A stretch of 64,000 bases of DNA, from assembly GCF_016806125.1 (NCBI RefSeq), contig NZ_CP047166.1, positions 3,844,001 to 3,908,000 on the forward strand, written 5' to 3'. This document shows, piece by piece, positions 52,483 through 61,449 of the stretch (within the stretch, counting starts at the first letter, position 1; every line of letters begins with the position of its first letter). Both the position numbers and the translations under genes were made by a program. This DNA is from Ponticoccus alexandrii (lineage in GTDB: Bacteria > Pseudomonadota > Alphaproteobacteria > Rhodobacterales > Rhodobacteraceae). The notes under the pieces are model-generated. The model made no database searches. It was not told the origin of the DNA and was given only the letters and a program-made list of their open reading frames with translations.

Positions 52483-52705
52483 GGTCTGCGCCCCCACCCC
52501 CGGTGAACAGTTTGTTTCCCGAATCTGACACTTGGGACAGATTTTTCCACCTTGGATAAGCAAAGCAAAAGACAGAAGATTGGGGCGGGAATTTGGCGCC
52601 TGGGGGGCGCAATCCGGAAACGCGGTCAAAGACACGACCCACCTTCATCCCGGCCGCGGGATGGGGGATCGGGCCGATGTGTCCTGCACAGGCCAAGGAG
52701 GTCGC

Positions 52706-53479
52706 ATGAAGGGTATGCTTTTCTCTGTCGCGGATCAGCCGATCCGGGTGAATGTGCCGGATTGGTACGCGCTTGCCGACCATGTGGTGTCCCGCATGGA
52801 GCGCCGCGAGGGATTTGCCCTTGCCACGCTCAACCTCGACCACCTCGTGAAGCTGCGCGAGCCGGGCGCCTTCCGCGATGCCTATGCGGCGCAGGATCTG
52901 ATCACTGCCGACGGCAACCCGATTGTCTGGATGTCGCGCCTTGCCGGGCGCCCGGTGAAGCTGATTCCCGGCTCCAACATGATCATCCCGCTGGCGCGCA
53001 TGGCCTCTAACGTGGGGGTCACCGTGGCGCTGTTCGGCTCGACCGAAGAGGCGCTGGCCGAGGCCAAGGCCTATATGGAAGGCGAGCTGCGGGGCCTGAA
53101 CGTGGTCTGCTGCATCGCGCCGCCGATGGGCTTCGACCCGGCCGGGCCAGAGGCCGAGGCGATGCTGAAGCAGATCGAGGCCTCTGGCGCCGGCCTGTGC
53201 TTCGTCGCGCTTGGCGCCCCCAAGCAGGAAATCTTCGCGGCGCTGGGTCGGCGCGTGACGCCGGGTCTGGGCTTTGCCTCGATCGGCGCCGGGCTGGACT
53301 TCTTCGCGGGCCGTCAGAAACGCGCGCCGCAATGGATGCAGCGGCTTGCGCTGGAATGGCTGTGGCGCATGGCCCTGGACCCCAAGCGGATGACCAAGCG
53401 CTACCTGAAGTGCATGGCGATCCTGCCGCGGCAGATGGCCCAGGCCGCTGCGCTGCGGCTGTCGCGTCACAAGCTCTGA
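52706..53479 (+). CDS. WecB/TagA/CpsF family glycosyltransferase (GT26)
   Basis: A 257-residue enzyme of the family that transfers N-acetylmannosamine(-uronic acid) or another sugar to an undecaprenyl-linked acceptor. LATLNLDHLVKLREPGAFRDAY and DLITADGNPIVWMSRLAGRP hold the conserved Asp; LFGSTEEALAEAKAYM, CFVALGAPKQEIFAA and GVGAALDF-like SIGAGLDFFAGRQKRAPQWMQRLALEWLWR are diagnostic. AAGGAG five bases upstream fixes the ATG at 52706; the frame upstream has no family similarity. It is the only rightward gene between 45.8 and 60.9 kb, ending 2 bp from the convergent SDR gene. Confidence 0.94.
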   Translation: MKGMLFSVADQPIRVNVPDWYALADHVVSRMERREGFALATLNLDHLVKLREPGAFRDAYAAQDLITADGNPIVWMSRLAGRPVKLIPGSNMIIPLARMASNVGVTVALFGSTEEALAEAKAYMEGELRGLNVVCCIAPPMGFDPAGPEAEAMLKQIEASGAGLCFVALGAPKQEIFAALGRRVTPGLGFASIGAGLDFFAGRQKRAPQWMQRLALEWLWRMALDPKRMTKRYLKCMAILPRQMAQAAALRLSRHKL

Positions 53480-53481
53480 CA

Positions 53482-54249
53482 TCACGACAGGCTCCGCGCG
53501 CGGGGCCTGCGCATCAGCAGCGCCTCTTTCAGCTTTCGCTTGAGGCTGCGGGGCGGCAGGATCTCCTGCCCCATCTCGAAGGTCGATCCGGTCAGCGAGG
53601 GGTCGCACATCAGGGCCAGCCTGACGCCCCAGCGTGCCGCCACCTCTGCGGGCAACCCGTCGGGAATGCCCATCCCGGTCCGCAACATGCCCGGCATCCA
53701 GTCGGATATGACGATTCCCGGAAAGCGATCCGCAAGGTCGGCGATCAGCGCCCGGGTGTGGATGCGCCCAGCCCCCTTCGACACCGCATAGGCCGAGGAC
53801 GCGGGCAGCGGGTTCAGATCCGCGAAAGTGGCGACGTTCAGGATGCGCCCCTGCCCGCGCGGGCCCATGTCCTCCAGCGCGGCGCGGGTGCAGTTGACCG
53901 TGCCGCCAAGGTTGACCGCGACCGTCTGCATGAAGCTGTCGCCGCTTTCGTCCAGCGTGTCCCGGTGCGGGTAGATGGCGGCGTTGTTGATCAGCAGGGC
54001 CAGCGCGCCATGGGTCGCGGTCAGCCCGGCAAAGCAGGCCCGGACGGCGCCCCAGTCGGCCACGTCCACCGGGACGGGAACGAAGGTGCCGGTACAGGCG
54101 GCCCCGGTTTCTGCCAGCGGCGCGGCGCGGCGGCCCAGACCCGCCACGGTGAACCCCTGCGCGCAGAGCTGCACCGCCAGCGCCCGCCCCAGTCCAGAGC
54201 CCGCGCCCGTCACCACGGCGAAACCGTCCTGCGGGGTCAGCTGGGTCAT
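53482..54249 (-). CDS. Short-chain dehydrogenase/reductase
   Basis: A 255-residue classical SDR. FAVVTGAGSGLGRALAVQL is the NAD(P) motif, LLINNAAIYPH the NNAG-type motif, and SSAYAVSKGAG the Tyr-x3-Lys pair. The residue 13 before the catalytic Tyr, normally Ser, is Thr here (NVATFADLNPLPASSAY), which may still act. The C-terminus is Arg/Lys rich. It overlaps the GMC oxidoreductase stop-start by 4 bp and is the last gene of the acyltransferase-GMC-SDR set. The substrate is unknown. Confidence 0.9.
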   Translation of the reverse strand: MTQLTPQDGFAVVTGAGSGLGRALAVQLCAQGFTVAGLGRRAAPLAETGAACTGTFVPVPVDVADWGAVRACFAGLTATHGALALLINNAAIYPHRDTLDESGDSFMQTVAVNLGGTVNCTRAALEDMGPRGQGRILNVATFADLNPLPASSAYAVSKGAGRIHTRALIADLADRFPGIVISDWMPGMLRTGMGIPDGLPAEVAARWGVRLALMCDPSLTGSTFEMGQEILPPRSLKRKLKEALLMRRPRARSLS

Positions 54250-55808
54250 GTATCCTCCGTCAGAATGCCCCGGGCCACGCGCAGGGCATTGGCGGCCACG
54301 GTCAGGCCCGGGTTCACCCCCATCGAGGTCGGCATGAATCCGGCATCCGCCGACCAGAGGTTCGTCACGTCATGGCTTCGGCAGTCCGGGCGCAGCACAG
54401 AGCGCGCCGGATCGGTGCCGAAGCGCAGGGTGCCGCAGGGATGGCCCCAGTTCAACTCTGGCGCGACGCCGAGGAAGAGCCTTCTGTGCCCCCGGAACCC
54501 CTTGCGGATCGCGGTGCGAAAGGCTCTTCGGCGCGCCTTCAACTCGTCCGAAAGCCTGTAGGTCACGGACAGGCGCGCCGGCTGCGACGCGTCGAAGGTC
54601 ACGCGGTTCTCGGGGTAGGGCAGATCCTCCATCAGCCCGACGAAGACCTGCGCGCCTCCCAGCATTCGCTGCGCCAGAGCGGCGGGCAGGCGCGCGGCGG
54701 GGTGCAGGCGGGACAGGCCGCGCTGCGTCAGCATCCGGTTCAGGTAGAACAGGATTTCGCCGTAAGAAGCGCGGATGCCCATGGCCTGCACCGTGCCCAG
54801 CCGCTGCCCGTCGCGGTGGTAAAAGTCGCGCAGCGCGATCGCCTTTGTCGCGCCTTCGTCCGGCCCCCTCGGCCAAACTGCGAACATTTCGTTGAGGTGG
54901 AACATCAGGTTCCGCCCGACCAGCCCCGAGCGATTGGCAAGGCCCGTGGGCCAGGCCTCTGAAGCCGAGGCCAGCAGCAACCGCGCCGAGCCAAGCGCCC
55001 CGCCGCAGAGGATGTAGCGCCGCGCGCGCACCCGGTGTCTCTGGCCGCCCACAAGCACCTCGGCGTGATCGATCATGTCGCCGTTCGCCGCCAGCCGCAG
55101 AACCTGCGCGCCCTCCAGCAGCGCCGCCTTGCCGGTCGCCAGCGCCGGTTCCACCCCGGCAGAGCGCCCGTCCATCTTGCAGGGCTTCGGGCATTTGCGG
55201 CCAAGGCAGTTTTCGCAGTCCGCCACCCGGTCGACGGCGGTCGGGGCGTGATAGGGGTGCAGGCCCCGCGCCCGCAGGCTCTGCATCAGCCCCTCTTCCA
55301 TCCGCGACAGCGCGGGCGGCGCGCGCAGCGGCAATGGCTCTTCCGCCGAAAGCGGATCAGCGCTGCCATGGACCCGGTACATCCGGGCGGCGCGGGCATA
55401 CCACGGCGCCATCGCGTCGAAACCCACCGGCCAGCCGCCGCTGGGATGCGGGCGCGCGGCGCTGTCATCGAGGTCGTGCCGTTCCGGCCGTTCCAGCGTC
55501 GCGGCGTAGAAGGCGGAACTGCCGCCCACCCCGGCACCCAGCGGCGCGTAGAAGGCCTGTTCGACGCCATCCAGCGTGACATGCAGCGGCTCGGGCCAAA
55601 GCCCGCGCGCAAGCCGTGCCTCGGGCACGAAGATCTCGGACAGCCCGTTGCGCTCGGACCGCAGGCCCGCGCGGCCCTGTTCCACAAACAGCACCTTCTG
55701 CCCCGCCTCGGCCAGCGCGCGGCCCAGCGTGCCGCCGCCCAGCCCGGCGCCGATCACCAGCGCATCCCATGGCCCCTGGTCGAGCGGATTTTGCCCCGGC
55801 GCGGTCAT
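54246..55808 (-). CDS. GMC-family oxidoreductase with Cys cluster
   Basis: A 520-residue flavoenzyme of the glucose-methanol-choline superfamily that oxidises an alcohol, probably a sugar or lipid hydroxyl. The FAD motif ALVIGAGLGGGTLGRALAE, the PLGAGVGGSSAFYAAT flavin-contact segment, and the C-terminal NLWSADAGFMPTSMGVNPGLTVAANALR are present. GHPCGTLRFG holds the usual active-site His region. A cysteine cluster at 198-210 (DCENCLGRKCPKPCKMD; C-x2-C-x4-C-x3-C) looks like a metal or iron-sulfur site, unusual for most GMC enzymes. Start and stop both overlap neighbours by ATGA, coupling it to the acyltransferase and the SDR. Confidence 0.9.
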   Translation of the reverse strand: MTAPGQNPLDQGPWDALVIGAGLGGGTLGRALAEAGQKVLFVEQGRAGLRSERNGLSEIFVPEARLARGLWPEPLHVTLDGVEQAFYAPLGAGVGGSSAFYAATLERPERHDLDDSAARPHPSGGWPVGFDAMAPWYARAARMYRVHGSADPLSAEEPLPLRAPPALSRMEEGLMQSLRARGLHPYHAPTAVDRVADCENCLGRKCPKPCKMDGRSAGVEPALATGKAALLEGAQVLRLAANGDMIDHAEVLVGGQRHRVRARRYILCGGALGSARLLLASASEAWPTGLANRSGLVGRNLMFHLNEMFAVWPRGPDEGATKAIALRDFYHRDGQRLGTVQAMGIRASYGEILFYLNRMLTQRGLSRLHPAARLPAALAQRMLGGAQVFVGLMEDLPYPENRVTFDASQPARLSVTYRLSDELKARRRAFRTAIRKGFRGHRRLFLGVAPELNWGHPCGTLRFGTDPARSVLRPDCRSHDVTNLWSADAGFMPTSMGVNPGLTVAANALRVARGILTEDT

Positions 55809-57859
55809 GGACTACTGGCGCCATGCAGCACCGCGCGCGCCGACGGCCCGCGGAAGACCGGGGCAAAGAGGTCGCGAACCCGCAGCGCCGCCGCGTTGGT
55901 GACATGGTTGTTGTCGAAATACTGGCCGGTGCCGTCGTGGACCGCGCGGCAGGTGCCCCCGTCACAGAAACGCGGCCAGGTGTCGAGCACGGTGATGGCC
56001 CCGCGCTCTGCCAGCGCGGCCCACGGCGCCTCGGCGATGGCGGCGCGCGGGGCAAGCGCCGCTTCGGGCACCTCCGCCTCTGTCTCGGGCGCGGGGGCGA
56101 GCGGCCAGCCCGCATGGGCGGCCTCGCGCGCGGCCTTGCGGCTGTCGTAGCGCGGGATCTCGGGCGGCTGGCGCAGCACGAAAACCTGCGGCACCTGCTG
56201 GCGCAACTCTGCCACCGTGGTCGCCGCCGCGTCAGACAACAGGGCAGCCTGCGCCTGCCCGGTGCTTTCGGGCCGGTCCGCCGGATGCAGGGCGATGCGG
56301 TTGTGCGCATCGCGGCCCACCCCCTGACCGGAGGCATAATAGCTCCACCGTCCGATCAGCAGGATCCTGTCGAGGCTGTCGAGCCGCCCGATGGCCTGCC
56401 GGATCTGAAGGTTCGCCTGCGTGCAGGCCATGTCCTGCGCAGGCGTCGCGGTGCTTTCGACCTTGCGGATGCCAAAGAGCGGCGGGCAGCCCGCGCGCCA
56501 CAGGATGAGGCCGGGCACGCCCGCCTCATGCGCGGCAAGGTCCAGCCCCTCCTTGAAGGCGCGGGTGTGGCTGTCGCCCCAGACCAGCACGCGTGGCGCG
56601 CCCTCGGGGCCGATGGGACAGACCTCCAGCCCGTCCAGCGGCAGGCTGTCGGCGATATAGCAGCGGCTGAAGTCCTGCAGAAAGTCACCCGAGGCGGCGA
56701 TATGGACCCGCGCCTCTGGCCCGAAGCGGCCGGGCAGGCCGTCGGCCTTGTAGACATAGGCCCCAAGCGCCAGAACGCAGGCCGAGGCGATGGCCGTGCC
56801 GCCCAGCACCACGCCACCCGGCAGGCGGCGGGCATAGCGCACCGGGTTCTCGATGAAGCGCCAGGACAGCCAGGCCAGCAGGACCGACAGCGCCATCCAC
56901 GCCACCGCCTCGCCCGCGTTGGCATATCCGTCGCGCAGGTAGGTCGACAGCGTGTAGACCGGCCAGTGCCACAGGTAGAGCGAATAGGAGATCACCCCGA
57001 AGAACCGTGCCAGCGGATGCGTCAGCAGCCGGTTGATCGGATTGCCACCGGTGCCGCTGGACAGCAGCAACAGCGTGCCCGCCACCGGCAGAACGGCGAG
57101 CAGACCCGGAAAGGCCGGTCCCGCCGGGATCAGCACCACCGAGGCCAGCACCAGCAGCAGCCCCAGCCACGACAGGAAGACGTTTCCACGCCAGCGCCGG
57201 TTGGTCTCGTGCCCCCAGATCGCCAGCAGGACGCCCGACAGCATTTCCCACGCGCGGAAGGGGAAGAGGTAGAAGGTCGCGGTGGGCGAGACCGGCGTCA
57301 GTGCAATGCAGGCCGCCAGCGACAGCGCCCAGGCCGCCACCAGCGCGCCGATCAGCCCCCAGCGCCAGCGCGCCAGCAGGAGGATCACCAGCGGCAGGAA
57401 GACGTAGAACTGTTCTTCGACCGCAAGGCTCCATGTATGCAGCAGCGGCTTTTCTTCCGAAACGGTATCGAAATAGCCCGCCTGCCGGAAGAACAGCACG
57501 TTCGACAGGTAGAGGGTCGAGGCGATGGCCGCCTTGCCGTATTCGCGGAACTCGAAGGGAAGCAGCAGCGCCCAGGCCACCGCACCGGCCCCGAGGACCA
57601 TGGCGAAGAAGGCGGGCGCAAGGCGACGGAAGCGGCGGATGTAGAAATGCTTCAGCCGGATGCGGCCCGTGGCGTCGTATTCGCGCCAGAGGATGCCGCC
57701 GATCAGGAAGCCCGAGATGACAAAGAAGACATCGACGCCGACGAAGCCGCCCTGCAGCGGAAAGCCGAAATGGTAAAGCACGACAGAGACGACCGCGACG
57801 GCGCGCAGACCGTCGATGTCGCCGCGATAGGGCATGGGGCTGATGGGCGGCCCGCTCAT
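55805..57859 (-). CDS. Acyltransferase family 3 with SGNH domain (OafA/YrhL type)
   Basis: A 684-residue membrane protein that O-acylates (often acetylates) an exported polysaccharide. The N-terminal half carries about ten TM helices with YRGDIDGLRAVAVVSVVLYHF (catalytic His region), GGFVGVDVFFVISGFLIGGIL and the cytosolic FYIRRFRRLAPAF. The C-terminal third is an SGNH domain outside the membrane, with VLVWGDSHTRAFKEGL (Ser nucleophile) and YFDNNHVTNAAAL (Asp/His). ATG 57859 gives MSGPPISPMPYRG; an alternative ATG eight codons in lacks a ribosome binding site. It overlaps the GMC gene by 4 bp. Confidence 0.94.
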   Translation of the reverse strand: MSGPPISPMPYRGDIDGLRAVAVVSVVLYHFGFPLQGGFVGVDVFFVISGFLIGGILWREYDATGRIRLKHFYIRRFRRLAPAFFAMVLGAGAVAWALLLPFEFREYGKAAIASTLYLSNVLFFRQAGYFDTVSEEKPLLHTWSLAVEEQFYVFLPLVILLLARWRWGLIGALVAAWALSLAACIALTPVSPTATFYLFPFRAWEMLSGVLLAIWGHETNRRWRGNVFLSWLGLLLVLASVVLIPAGPAFPGLLAVLPVAGTLLLLSSGTGGNPINRLLTHPLARFFGVISYSLYLWHWPVYTLSTYLRDGYANAGEAVAWMALSVLLAWLSWRFIENPVRYARRLPGGVVLGGTAIASACVLALGAYVYKADGLPGRFGPEARVHIAASGDFLQDFSRCYIADSLPLDGLEVCPIGPEGAPRVLVWGDSHTRAFKEGLDLAAHEAGVPGLILWRAGCPPLFGIRKVESTATPAQDMACTQANLQIRQAIGRLDSLDRILLIGRWSYYASGQGVGRDAHNRIALHPADRPESTGQAQAALLSDAAATTVAELRQQVPQVFVLRQPPEIPRYDSRKAAREAAHAGWPLAPAPETEAEVPEAALAPRAAIAEAPWAALAERGAITVLDTWPRFCDGGTCRAVHDGTGQYFDNNHVTNAAALRVRDLFAPVFRGPSARAVLHGASSP

Positions 57860-58081
57860 GCCGTGGGGCGCCCCTTGGGTGCGGCTGTCATCCTGCTCCT
57901 TCCGGTTTCTCCGGTCGTGCCTGTGCTGGGGATACTACCGCCCGTCGGCGGCAAGGTCAGCGACAAGAATTGCAATTTTCTTCACGATACCCGGTTTCAC
58001 GGCGGCAATATGGCCTTTCGCGGGTCATGGCGTGAAGGCACCCCGATTTGGGGTGGTGTGCGGCGCGGCGGGCCGGGTCAA

Positions 58082-58104
58082 GAGGTATTTGGACCAAGAA
58101 GAAG
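58082..58104 (+). repeat. Interspersed repeat, copy 9
   Basis: GAGGTATTTGGACCAAGAAG plus AAGC lies downstream of the GT4 gene at 58153-59442 (minus strand). It is in the 293-bp gap before the acyltransferase gene, which otherwise holds that gene's upstream region and nothing else recognisable. Confidence 0.7.
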
Positions 58105-58152
58105 CAGGGGGTGGCCCCTGCCCGGTGCGGCTGTGCCTTTGGCTCCGGGCGG

Positions 58153-59442
58153 TCAGGGGATGAGGGTCAGGTCGGCGGGCCTGTCCTGCGCGCGCACCGC
58201 CTCGTAGACCCGGGCGACCTGACGGGCCTTCTGCGCCCATGTGAAATACTGCCGGACCTTTGCGCGGGCGGCGGCGGCCATGGCGGCCAGGGGCGCGGGA
58301 TCCTCGGCCAGGCGCTCGAGTTCGGCGCGGAAGGCCGCGGTGATCTGGGCCCGCGTGCCGCAGGGGACCTTGAGGCCGGTTCCGGGGGTCACAAGCTCGC
58401 CCGGGCCGGCATAGTCGACGATCAGCGGCACGACCCCCAGCGCCATGGCTTCCAGCACCACGCCGCCGCCGAATTCGCGGATCGAGGGGAAGGACAGCAG
58501 GTGGCAGCGGGCCATGATGTCCTGCACCTCGGCATGGGGTTTCCAGCCGTGGAAGGTGATCCCCGGCAGACCCTGCGCCTGTGCGTCGAGCGCCGGGCGC
58601 ATCGGGCCGTCGCCGATGATGTCGAGGTTAAGCCTGCCCTGTTCCAGCAGGGGGCGGGCGGCCTCTATCAGCATGTCGCAGCCCTTGTAGGGCACGAGCC
58701 GTCCGACGAAACAGGCGCGAAGCGGGCCGTCGCCCGGCGCTGCCACGCGGTTGAACCGCGCCGGGTCGATGCCGTTTTCAGGCAGCCAGACCACCTTGTC
58801 GCGGACCGCCGCCGAGAATTCCGACGCCGTGTGCCGCGACCCGGCGAGGATGGCCGAGGCATGGCGCAGGGTCGCGCCGCGACCCGGCAACAGCTTGTAG
58901 GCAGAGCGGACGCGGCTCAGCCACTCCTTCTCGGCGTCGCGTTCGGCCTCGAAGCCCTTGGGCCAAGGCACGCCGCCGTTCAGCGGGCCAAGGACGAAGG
59001 GCACGCCCGCCTTCGCGCAGCGCCCGGCCAGAGACGACGAAATCGTCGGCGAGAGCGGCGTGATGCGGTGGACGATGTCGTAGTCGCGGATCGTCGGGCC
59101 GAAGCGCTTCCAGACCAGCCGCTCGAAATAGGGGTAGCTGAGCGCGTTGATCGCCTGAACCATGGTCCAGCCCTTGCCCTCGCCCATGCGCAGCCGCTCT
59201 GCCAGGCGCCACATCGGCGCGGCGAAGGCCTCTGAGTCGATGGCGGTGAAGTCGGTCCCCTCGACCATCCCGGCGCGCAGAAAAGCCTCTCGGTTGCGGA
59301 TCTGCGTCACGATGTGGACATCGGCCTCCGCGCGAAGCGCCGTGGCCAGCGACCAGCCCACCAGCGGCACGCTGACCCATTCGGGGTTGGCCGCCTCGGC
59401 GATGGCAAGGACGCGGGGACGGCTCACAGGATGGATTTCCAT
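58153..59442 (-). CDS. Glycosyltransferase family 4
   Basis: A 429-residue GT-B enzyme. The N-terminal part has RVLAIAEAANPEWVSVPLVG and DYDIVHRITPLSPTISSSLAG; PFVLGPLNGGVPWPKGFE is typical of a subgroup with a Gly-rich acceptor loop. The donor domain shows ACFVGRLVPYKGCDMLIEAA, GDGPMRPALDAQA and REFGGGVVLEAMALGVVPL (E-x7-E). ATG 59442 (MEIHPVSRP) overlaps the upstream polymerase-like gene by 19 bp; a longer frame would add a highly charged, unrelated segment read in the wrong frame of that gene. Confidence 0.93.
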   Translation of the reverse strand: MEIHPVSRPRVLAIAEAANPEWVSVPLVGWSLATALRAEADVHIVTQIRNREAFLRAGMVEGTDFTAIDSEAFAAPMWRLAERLRMGEGKGWTMVQAINALSYPYFERLVWKRFGPTIRDYDIVHRITPLSPTISSSLAGRCAKAGVPFVLGPLNGGVPWPKGFEAERDAEKEWLSRVRSAYKLLPGRGATLRHASAILAGSRHTASEFSAAVRDKVVWLPENGIDPARFNRVAAPGDGPLRACFVGRLVPYKGCDMLIEAARPLLEQGRLNLDIIGDGPMRPALDAQAQGLPGITFHGWKPHAEVQDIMARCHLLSFPSIREFGGGVVLEAMALGVVPLIVDYAGPGELVTPGTGLKVPCGTRAQITAAFRAELERLAEDPAPLAAMAAAARAKVRQYFTWAQKARQVARVYEAVRAQDRPADLTLIP

Positions 59443-60881
59443 TTCAGCCCCTTGGGGTCGCTCTCGCCTTTCGGCCCGATCTCGCTCTTCGGTTCGGTCT
59501 CGTGCTTCGGCCAAGTCTTGCGGATCTTCAGCCGTTCGGACCGCAGCAGTTCAGCGTAGCCGGTCAGCGCCCCGGCCACCAACAGCGTCAGGGGCGTGAT
59601 CGTGGCGTTGGGCAAAAGATCCAGCATGTTGATCGCCAGAAGCAGCGCGAGCGGTGCTATGAAGGGTGTGATCTTTCTTTCCCGCGCGGCCGCAGCCTCG
59701 CGTCCGATCAGCAGAAGCGGCAGCAGCAGCAGGCCGAATTCGGCAAGGAAGCCGACCCAGCCGTAGACGCCGATGACGATGATCCAGCGTCCGTCCGTCA
59801 CCGTCAGAATAATGCCGGAAACAGGGTCGAGGATGTGGTTCCGCCCCCAGCTGCCCCAGCCGAAGATCGGCTTTTCATAGGCGCGGTCCAAGAGCGTGTT
59901 CTCGTTGGCGAACCGGAAGTCGAGCGAGTTGGCGCGTTCCGGGTCGATGGCGGCGGCCTGACTCAGCAGCCATTGCTGCGGTACGAGGTCGGCCCCCTTG
60001 AGGATCGGGTAGGCCAGCGCGAGAGAGCCCATCAAGACCGCCACGCGGATTTGCATCCGCGTCGGCAGGATGATCACCATGGGCACCAGCATCACGGCGA
60101 AGATCAGCGCGCCGAGCGATTTCGCCAGCACCAGAACCGCCGACAGGTAGAGCGCGGCGAAGAGGTACTTCACCCGCCCGCTGCCCGGCTCTGACCAGCG
60201 CCAGAGCGACCAGGCCGAGACGACGGCGGTCATGCAGAAGAAGGCCACCCAGAGGCCGTGGTAGAGGAAGACCACCGGGCGAAAGCCCCCGGCGCGCATG
60301 GATTGGCCGAAGAAGTGCTGGTAGTAGCCGTAGACCCAGAGGTTCAGCTGCGGCGATAGGCGGATCTCTATCAGCATGAACAGCGAGTAGACGAGCCCGC
60401 CGATCATGAGCGCCCGCAAAAGCTCGCGTTGCGATCCGCTGTTGGCGAGGTGCTGGCGGGCCAGCAGGAAGGGCAGGATCTTCATCGCCTGTTCCAGAGA
60501 GAGCGCGACCATGTCCTTCAGTCCCAGCCCGGGCAGGCCGATCTGGCCGTAGAAGACGGGTTCCTCGTTGGTGGCGACGGTCAGGATGGGCGAAAGGATG
60601 AAGGTGAAGATCAGCGCCTTGCCCAAGGCGCTTTGCGGCAGCAGCGGGACCTTGGTGCCGTCCTTCCACAGGATCAGCGCAAAGGCCACGATCGCAGGCA
60701 GGTTGTGCTTCGTGAAGGGGGGGAACATCGGCAGGTCGAAGACCGCGGGCGGTTCCGGCAGGAAGAGATAGCCCAGCATCAGCGACCAGATCACCGCACG
60801 GTCGCGCGGCAGGCGCGTGAACATCACGCCCGCGATCAGCGGCCAAATGGCCAGCGCGAGATAGGCGATCGAATTGGGCAT
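59424..60881 (-). CDS. O-antigen polymerase/ligase-like membrane protein (Wzy/WaaL type)
   Basis: A 485-residue protein with about 11-12 hydrophobic helices (SIAYLALAIWPLIAGVMF; YLFAALYLSAVLVLAKSLGALIFAV; FLAEFGLLLLPLLLI). A large soluble loop near residues 330-395 includes the conserved DFRFANENTLLDRAYEKPIFGWGSWGRN, as in O-antigen ligase-domain proteins. In a Wzx/Wzy locus this is the best candidate for the polymerase that joins repeat units on the periplasmic face. The cytosolic C-terminus is charged and repetitive (KHETEPKSEIGPKGESDPKG). The start at 60881 (MPNSIAYLAL) places the first helix at the N-terminus. Confidence 0.9.
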   Translation of the reverse strand: MPNSIAYLALAIWPLIAGVMFTRLPRDRAVIWSLMLGYLFLPEPPAVFDLPMFPPFTKHNLPAIVAFALILWKDGTKVPLLPQSALGKALIFTFILSPILTVATNEEPVFYGQIGLPGLGLKDMVALSLEQAMKILPFLLARQHLANSGSQRELLRALMIGGLVYSLFMLIEIRLSPQLNLWVYGYYQHFFGQSMRAGGFRPVVFLYHGLWVAFFCMTAVVSAWSLWRWSEPGSGRVKYLFAALYLSAVLVLAKSLGALIFAVMLVPMVIILPTRMQIRVAVLMGSLALAYPILKGADLVPQQWLLSQAAAIDPERANSLDFRFANENTLLDRAYEKPIFGWGSWGRNHILDPVSGIILTVTDGRWIIVIGVYGWVGFLAEFGLLLLPLLLIGREAAAARERKITPFIAPLALLLAINMLDLLPNATITPLTLLVAGALTGYAELLRSERLKIRKTWPKHETEPKSEIGPKGESDPKGLKWKSIL

Positions 60882-60973
60882 CGGTCCCGTCTTGTGGCGG
60901 CCGCATCGGGCCGTTTCCGCCCTTGTAGCGGGGCCAAGGGGCAAAGTCGCGGCTGCAATGCGTTGAAAGCTGG

Positions 60974-61007
60974 AAGCTAGAAACAATCGCATGATTGTTT
61001 CTAGCTT
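60974..61007. repeat. 15-bp perfect inverted repeat
   Basis: AAGCTAGAAACAATC (60974-60988) and GATTGTTTCTAGCTT (60993-61007) are exact reverse complements separated by GCAT. The AT-rich sequence contrasts with the surrounding GC-rich DNA and lies at the boundary between the polysaccharide locus and the AT-richer islet. It could be an operator, a recombination or insertion scar, or a terminator. Confidence 0.65.
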
Positions 61008-61146
61008 GGAAACGACAAGCGCCGGTAGTTTCTCAGTTTGAAATTGGAGGGCTTTGACATGATCTTGCCCAAGTCAGACGGTAACGCCACGTTAAGAGGC
61101 GATGCGCGAGAATGTGAGATGCTGCGGCGCAGCGCCTTCTTGCGTC

Positions 61147-61170
61147 TGTGGAGAAAAACTCCACATTTTA
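61147..61170 (+). terminator. Small hairpin followed by T-rich stretch
   Basis: TGTGGAG-AAAAA-CTCCACA (61147-61165) has a 7-bp stem and is followed by TTTTATG, an intrinsic-terminator-like arrangement on the plus strand. A TTGACT -35-like hexamer follows at 61173-61178, so the region may separate upstream transcription from a promoter for the islet. Confidence 0.4.
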
Positions 61171-61230
61171 TGTTGACTGTGATAGATTCCCTGTCAAGAC
61201 GCGCAAGCGTCACGGGAGGAAAGGACCAAC

Positions 61231-61449
61231 ATGCCAAAAGGACCGCAGGGGCAGAAGCGCCCAGCGGACGTGATCGGCAACGCTGTCCACATTGCCAAGA
61301 TCGCGACCGGCGAGACCGAAGAGACCACGTTGAAGCAACCGGCCAAGCGCGCAAGCGGCAAGGCGGGTGCGAAGGCGTGTAAAGAGAATTCGACCGCAGA
61401 ACAGCGGAAGGAGATCGCGCGCAAGGCGGCAAACGCGAGGTGGGAGTGA
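61231..61449 (+). CDS. Small basic protein of the Panacea islet
   Basis: A 72-residue Lys/Arg/Ala-rich protein (MPKGPQGQKRPADVIGNAVH ... KENSTAEQRKEIARKAANARWE). It has no signal or membrane segment; the C-terminal RKEIARKAANARW resembles tails of many small nucleic-acid-binding or histone-like proteins, but I cannot assign a family. Its stop overlaps the start of the Panacea gene (TGATG), so they are translated together. A third component or regulator of the toxin-antitoxin pair is possible. AAAGGA lies five bases before the ATG. Confidence 0.7.
   Translation: MPKGPQGQKRPADVIGNAVHIAKIATGETEETTLKQPAKRASGKAGAKACKENSTAEQRKEIARKAANARWE

Larger units (their letters stand above)
60882..61230. other. 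349-bp intergenic region at the left edge of the Panacea islet
   Basis: It contains a long perfect inverted repeat (60974-61007), a short hairpin followed by a T-rich stretch (61147-61170) and the upstream region of the small basic protein gene. A frame starting at ATG 61059 has a good ribosome binding site (GGAGG seven bases upstream). However, it runs through the hairpin and overlaps the next gene in another frame with no recognisable sequence, so I do not call it. Confidence 0.55.

Noticed and set aside
61059-61382. Frame starting at ATG 61059 with a good ribosome binding site (GGAGG seven bases upstream)
   Set aside because: It runs through the 61147-61165 hairpin and overlaps the small basic protein gene in another frame, ending in Arg/Gln-rich shadow sequence with no recognisable family. 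It might be a remnant gene, but I cannot support it.
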